Below are positions 40,436 to 44,247 of a DNA stretch of 44,247 nt, in pieces; positions within the stretch are counted from its first letter, which is position 1; every line of letters starts with the position of its first letter. The position numbers were made by a program, and so were the translations under genes. This DNA comes from an uncultured Saprospiraceae bacterium (GTDB lineage: Bacteria; Bacteroidota; Bacteroidia; Chitinophagales; Saprospiraceae), in the NCBI GenBank assembly GCA_937872385.1, contig CALMSO010000043.1, positions 1 to 44,247 of the forward strand, in the 5' to 3' direction. The notes under the pieces are model-generated. The model was not told the DNA's origin and ran no database searches. It saw only the letters and a list, made by a program, of their open reading frames with translations.

Positions 40436-41683
40436 ATGAAAGCCCTCTTACCCTTCCTCATCAGCATGATAGCGGGTGCTAATCTGACCGCTCAACTATA
40501 CCAAACCGTGCAGCGGCCCGTGCCATTGCTAACAGAACAAACCTTCTACCTGAACAGCCAGACCCGCATCGGCGGCAAGCCACGCAACGCCATTAAAATA
40601 GAACTGCCGGACAATGCCGTGCAATGGTCTTATGCCTTTACAACTTCCAAAAAAGAAGGCGGCGGCGACAATATCAAGCTGCTCAAGCAGGTGACCGATT
40701 TTGTAGCCAAGGGCTTGCTCAATTCCAACGTCATCGGCATTACGACCAATCTTGCTTATCAAGTTATAAAACCTACCGGCGCCGGCGTGGTGGACGTTTA
40801 TCTGACGGATGCCCAAGGGCAGGAGCAGTTTTTTGCAACTTCCTGGAATCGCTACAGCTACACCAAACCCGAGCGCACCTTCGATGGCTCGCGCGAGAAC
40901 ATCCGCGACGGGTTGGTGTTGGTCAACGATGTCAAGCAGCGCGTGGTGTATCTATGTTTTAACAATCCGAGCAGCACCGAAGGGCTATACGTCACGATAG
41001 AAGCCATTGCGATGGTCACTACCCAAGAGTACGTGGACGAGTGGACGCCCGACAACAAAGACCGATTTTTCAATGACTGCGCCGACGCGCTGCGCTTTCA
41101 GCCGGAAGCCATCCGGGAAGTTTGTGATTGTTATAAAAATCGAACGATTGTGCGTTACAAGCCGGCTGCATGGCTGCAAATGGGCGCACAGGAGCAAAAA
41201 TTATTGCAACAGGGTTTCATTGAAGAATGCCTGAGCCTGACCGGCTGGCAAGAAGCCAAAGCCAAAGTGCGTATCAAGGCGCTGACCGAGGAAATTCGGG
41301 GGCTGGAGTTAGTAGCGGATTACCCTGCCCTGACGCGGCGCTACCGGGAGCTATTGGAACTTGGCGAAGACAATGCAGCGCTGTATTACAGCCTGAGCCG
41401 CAGTTTGCTGCTGACCAAACAACCCGATGAAGCCAAAACCGTACTCACTAAAGCCCTCGGCAAATACCCAAAAGAAACGGGACTCTGGCTCAACCTGGCG
41501 CACCATCATTTGCTCAGTGGCAATGAAGCCGGTGCTATTGCTATTTACCAACAATACCGCGGCGAGCGGGTAGCGAAAAAATACCGCTGGGAAGAAGCCG
41601 TCAACGAAGATTTCCGCGAAATGGAGGCCCAAGGCATCAGCCACTCGGCTTTCGCCAATATTCGCCAAATACTTAGTAGGTAA
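40436..41683 (+). CDS. Exported TPR protein of unknown function
   Basis: A 415-residue secreted protein. A signal peptide is seen at MKALLPFLISMIAGANLTAQ. Residues 20-200 form a beta-rich domain, including IKIELPDNAVQWSYAFTTSK and VYLTDAQGQEQFFATSWNRY. The centre carries Cys residues (NDCADALRFQ, EVCDCYKNR), with one C-x-C pair. The last 120 residues are TPR-like (ALYYSLSRSLLLTKQPDEAK and LWLNLAHHHLLSGNEAGAIA). The ATG at 40436 is chosen over a longer reading that starts inside the tlpA-like gene, because of the signal peptide. Position 13 bases after the thioredoxin gene argues for one operon. I do not recognise the N-terminal domain. Confidence 0.72.
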   Translation: MKALLPFLISMIAGANLTAQLYQTVQRPVPLLTEQTFYLNSQTRIGGKPRNAIKIELPDNAVQWSYAFTTSKKEGGGDNIKLLKQVTDFVAKGLLNSNVIGITTNLAYQVIKPTGAGVVDVYLTDAQGQEQFFATSWNRYSYTKPERTFDGSRENIRDGLVLVNDVKQRVVYLCFNNPSSTEGLYVTIEAIAMVTTQEYVDEWTPDNKDRFFNDCADALRFQPEAIREVCDCYKNRTIVRYKPAAWLQMGAQEQKLLQQGFIEECLSLTGWQEAKAKVRIKALTEEIRGLELVADYPALTRRYRELLELGEDNAALYYSLSRSLLLTKQPDEAKTVLTKALGKYPKETGLWLNLAHHHLLSGNEAGAIAIYQQYRGERVAKKYRWEEAVNEDFREMEAQGISHSAFANIRQILSR

Positions 41684-41702
41684 GTAATTGTTTATCAGAA
41701 AG

Positions 41703-42626
41703 TTAAGTTGAAATTTTAATTTCGTAGGTCTTGCGCGTCTTATTGCTCAGCTTGCTCGAAATCAGCCAAGGATTATAGACCTTGAGCATCCGGTAGGTGG
41801 TGCCGTGTTGCAACGCAAAATCGCCCAGATTTTCAATAGCTTCCTTCACCTCCACGGTTTTATAATTGCTCAGCGGCGGGTAGCCTTCGTTGGGCTCTAA
41901 ATAAAAACCGAATGCATCCGGGTTTTGCAGCACTTCCTTGATGGCTACCACACGGAACACGTAGCGCGAGGTCTCGTCATTGAGATTTAAATCATAATAA
42001 TTATTGGCGCGCTGGAGTTGCATTTCCTTTTTGAGGCGCGGGCCACCCATATTATAAGCGGCGGCTGCCAGCGTCCAGTTGCCAAACTGTTTTTTATAAT
42101 CTGATAAATATTTGCAAGCCGCTTCGGTCGCCTTTTCGATATGATAGCGCTCGTCCACTTCCTCGTTGATTTCCAGACCGTAATATTCGCCGGTATTTTT
42201 CATAAACTGCCAGATGCCCCGTGCGCCCGCCGGCGATACCGCATTGCGCAGGCTGCTTTCGGCTACCGCTAAGTATTTGAAATCATCGGGCAGCCCATTG
42301 GTTGATAATATCTTTTCAATCAACGGAAAATACTTGTAGGTATTTTTAATATGTAGTAGGGTAGTAGCGTGTAAATAAGTATTGACCAACAACTCCCGGT
42401 CGAGGCGCTCGCGCACGTCGAAATTATCCATTGGCAATTTTTCATTAGCAAAATCAAAGGGCTTGTCCAACGATACCGGTCGGATCGTTTGCGGCAGCTT
42501 TCCGGAATTTGGTTGACTTGCAAGCGGTTTTTCCGGCGTTTCGGTATTCGAATAATACGACGCGAAAAAGAGAATCGTCAGAAACGAGGCCAAAGCCAGG
42601 GTGTACAGTTGCAATGTTTTTTGCAT
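41703..42626 (-). CDS. Lytic transglycosylase (SLT domain)
   Basis: A 307-residue membrane-anchored peptidoglycan lyase. One hydrophobic segment (LYTLALASFLTILFFASYY) is followed by the SLT/MltD-type catalytic domain. The catalytic glutamate is E123 in YLAVAESSLRNAVSPAGARG, followed by IWQFMKNTGEYYGL. Later conserved pieces are YLSDYKKQFGNWTLAAAAYN and the substrate groove NMGGPRLKK. The C-terminal end (YKTVEVKEAIENLGDFALQH) looks like the start of a LysM-like unit. The ATG at 42626 is preferred; the in-frame ATG at 42737 would add a 37-residue polar, Cys-rich leader. The gene is divergent from the unknown gene at 42868. Confidence 0.87.
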   Translation of the reverse strand: MQKTLQLYTLALASFLTILFFASYYSNTETPEKPLASQPNSGKLPQTIRPVSLDKPFDFANEKLPMDNFDVRERLDRELLVNTYLHATTLLHIKNTYKYFPLIEKILSTNGLPDDFKYLAVAESSLRNAVSPAGARGIWQFMKNTGEYYGLEINEEVDERYHIEKATEAACKYLSDYKKQFGNWTLAAAAYNMGGPRLKKEMQLQRANNYYDLNLNDETSRYVFRVVAIKEVLQNPDAFGFYLEPNEGYPPLSNYKTVEVKEAIENLGDFALQHGTTYRMLKVYNPWLISSKLSNKTRKTYEIKIST

Positions 42627-42867
42627 GGTCGTCTTTTTTTTTTGCCTACACAGCCCGCACGCCTGCGGCCGCTGGTCGGGGTTTTTACAATTTTCAGTAC
42701 TAATATAGTACATATTGCCATGCGGCGCTGTTGGCATAGTGTTAAAATAGGCGAATGAGCGTTAAAAAACGGGATAAATGTATTTTTTATGGCAAATTTT
42801 CCGAAAAAAGTGTATATTTTCGATTCAAAGCGACTTTAATACACCATCCTGACCAAATCTGCGAGCT

Positions 42868-43407
42868 ATGGAGGCAAGTATTTGCTATCGGGGGCACCTG
42901 CCCGACAAAAGCCGCGTACAACAGTTGATAGCCGAAGTATGCGACATCGCCCGTACCATGCAATGGCCACACGCCTGTATGGACGAAGACTGGCACCAAC
43001 CACCCTCGGCTCGCCTTGACAGCAGCTCGGAATCGGGTATCCACATCACGGGGCACTGCGGGCTGAAAGGCGTTTGGTTTCGACCTCACGAGCACTGCGA
43101 GCCGGTTTGGCTGTATTTTAATGCGGCAGGTACGCTCACCTCCCCCTTTCAGTTGGCCCTCGACGCCGAGGAAGGCTACCCGGCGCGCGCACCTTGGATA
43201 GCTATAAAAACCCAAACGGCAGGGATGGATACGCATATTCGCATCATCGGGCTGTTGCGATACTTGCAAGGCACTTATCAACTCGACCTGAGCGTGTACG
43301 ACGAAAGCGGCTACTGGGCTACCGGCGATGCCGAAGCACTGGCGCGTTATTTTCAGCAGGCGACGCCGGGCACCGAAACCAACAAAGACGCCGTCATTGA
43401 GCAATGA
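42868..43407 (+). CDS. Unknown soluble protein
   Basis: A 179-residue protein without signal peptide or membrane segment. It has mixed alpha/beta pattern: DKSRVQQLIAEVCDIARTMQ at the N-terminus, GIHITGHCGLKGVWFRPHEH in the middle with several His and Cys, then PWIAIKTQTAGMDTHIRIIG and LLRYLQGTYQLDLSVYDESG. Codon and base use match the neighbours. I cannot assign a family. The His/Cys-rich middle might bind metal, but nothing confirms it. It is divergent from the lytic transglycosylase gene. Confidence 0.6.
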   Translation: MEASICYRGHLPDKSRVQQLIAEVCDIARTMQWPHACMDEDWHQPPSARLDSSSESGIHITGHCGLKGVWFRPHEHCEPVWLYFNAAGTLTSPFQLALDAEEGYPARAPWIAIKTQTAGMDTHIRIIGLLRYLQGTYQLDLSVYDESGYWATGDAEALARYFQQATPGTETNKDAVIEQ

Positions 43408-43555
43408 TTCAACATGCAAAAACAACCTGCGTGCCGCGCACTACAATCGCTGTAAGAAAGTTGGGTTGTTCTTTACCGATCTTTTTTAAACCGGAATATT
43501 TCATAAGGCAGCCGTAGCCGCATTAAGGAGCTCAAAAATAGACTTACTAAATATT

Positions 43556-43690
43556 CGATTATCAATAGTATAATATCATTTGCTATTTGCGAAGTATAGT
43601 TCATGGTTTTATAAAAATTTGAAGAACAGGTTTTTGAGAATAAATAAGTGCGTCACTTCCAATTAAAAAGAGTATAATAAGGAATACTTA
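43556..43690. repeat. Dispersed AT-rich repeat, copy near window end
   Basis: ATAATATCATTTGCTATTTGCGAAGT (split here as positions 43570-43595), then AATAAATAAGTGCGTCACTTCC and AATTAAAAAGAGTATAATA, align with 14917-15020. Similarity is by eye, roughly two bases in three. The segment fills most of the 367-base gap between the unknown gene and the DUF2911 gene. Confidence 0.45.
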
Positions 43691-43774
43691 CAATGCTAAT
43701 ACGGATTTCGATGTAATATATGTTATTCGCTGTTCGTTATTAAAAAATGCATAATTTTATCATAAAGAAAATAC

Positions 43775-44247
43775 ATGCAATATTCAACTTTGTTGCTCCT
43801 TGTTTTAGCGGTTTTGCCTGCGACGTCGGCTGGGCAGATTCATTTTCCACGCATCAGCCCGGAAAGCATCTTGCAGCAACGGGTTGGGCTAACGGATTTT
43901 ACCATCGTTTATGGGCGACCGGGCCGACGCAACCGCCAGATTTTCGGCGAGCGCGTACCCTACGGCCGCATCTGGCGCGTGGGAGCCAACGAATCCACCA
44001 AATTTACAGTCAGTGATACTATTCTGGTAGCCGGACAAATACTGCCGGCTGGCACCTATGCTTTGTATGCCTTCCCGGAAGCGGACGCCTGGGAGATCGT
44101 TTTTCATCATAATATCAATCATTGGGGTGATGGACGCGACCAGTACAACCCCGCCGAAGATGCCCTGCGCTTGCGCCTACTTCCCGAAGTGCTGCGCGAT
44201 ACCGTAGAGACGCTCACTATTGAATTTACAAATTTTTCGCACCAAAG
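43775..44247 (+). CDS. DUF2911 protein (5' part, cut by window end)
   Basis: The gene runs off the right edge, so only the first 157 codons are seen. It begins MQYSTLLLLVLAVLPATSAG, a signal peptide, then QIHFPRISPESILQQRVGLT and FTIVYGRPGRRNRQIFGE, followed by VPYGRIWRVGANESTKFTVS and PAGTYALYAFP. These phrases are the DUF2911 family landmarks (exported Bacteroidota protein of unknown function). A different frame at 43747-44016 is a shadow. No stop is reached within the window. Confidence 0.82.
   Translation, partial: MQYSTLLLLVLAVLPATSAGQIHFPRISPESILQQRVGLTDFTIVYGRPGRRNRQIFGERVPYGRIWRVGANESTKFTVSDTILVAGQILPAGTYALYAFPEADAWEIVFHHNINHWGDGRDQYNPAEDALRLRLLPEVLRDTVETLTIEFTNFSHQ

Noticed and set aside
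43747..44016. 89-codon ORF near the right edge
   Set aside because: It is out of frame with the DUF2911 gene starting at 43775, whose translation has a signal peptide and family landmarks.

Overview
The window looks like chromosomal DNA from a member of the Bacteroidota, most plausibly a Saprospiria-type or similar gliding/environmental lineage; the genus cannot be read from the sequence. The reasons are type IX secretion (T9SS) C-terminal sorting domains, a SprE/PorW-like lipoprotein, a fused HU-like/SPOR protein, lipoproteins with SPII signals, the small ribosomal protein bTHX, and several promoters of the Bacteroidota form TTG-N20-TAnnTTTG. I see no rRNA, tRNA, CRISPR array, transposase or phage gene.

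Layout. 1-9.2 kb: FucP/GluP-like sugar permease, HU/SPOR membrane protein, S41 C-terminal processing peptidase, Lrp/AsnC regulator, GH3-family enzyme, a two-gene minus-strand unit (SH3 lipoprotein plus unknown membrane protein) and a DoxX protein. 9.2-16.3 kb: an AddB-like PD-(D/E)XK nuclease, a MntA-type nucleotidyltransferase followed by what looks like a truncated hepT, an outer-membrane beta-barrel protein, an exported PHP phosphoesterase and a DUF4332 helix-hairpin-helix protein. The gaps hold several copies of a degenerate AT-rich dispersed repeat. 16.3-23.9 kb, all on the minus strand: UvrD/PcrA helicase, AhpD-like protein, a BioD-like/DRTGG P-loop protein translationally coupled to isocitrate dehydrogenase kinase/phosphatase (AceK), and the pabB-pabC pair of p-aminobenzoate synthesis.

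24.0-31.2 kb: a 1221-residue secreted metalloprotease with P-domain and T9SS tail, a mini T9SS cargo protein, the 35-residue ribosomal protein bTHX, a TonB-plug-like lipoprotein, bL31 type B, a GlmU-like left-handed beta-helix protein and a TerB-like protein. 31.2-34.0 kb is a visibly AT-rich island, all on the minus strand. It holds two paralogous small secreted Cys-rich peptides, a DUF4221-like beta-propeller lipoprotein and a thioredoxin-like CxxC lipoprotein. I consider this the most interesting segment. 34.1-44.2 kb: SprE/PorW, an M23 peptidase, a HAD phosphatase, a TIGR01777 epimerase-like protein, a TlpA-like thioredoxin with a TPR partner, an SLT lytic transglycosylase, an unknown protein, and the start of a DUF2911 protein cut by the window end.

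Themes. Protein export and cell-envelope maintenance recur (SprE plus two intact T9SS cargo proteins and one possible tail remnant, S41, M23, SLT, SPOR). The island looks acquired. Two genes show decay or unusual expression: hepT appears truncated next to a repeat copy, and pabC lacks a standard start codon at its expected N-terminus. All family names come from reading translated sequence and memory of families; no database search was run.
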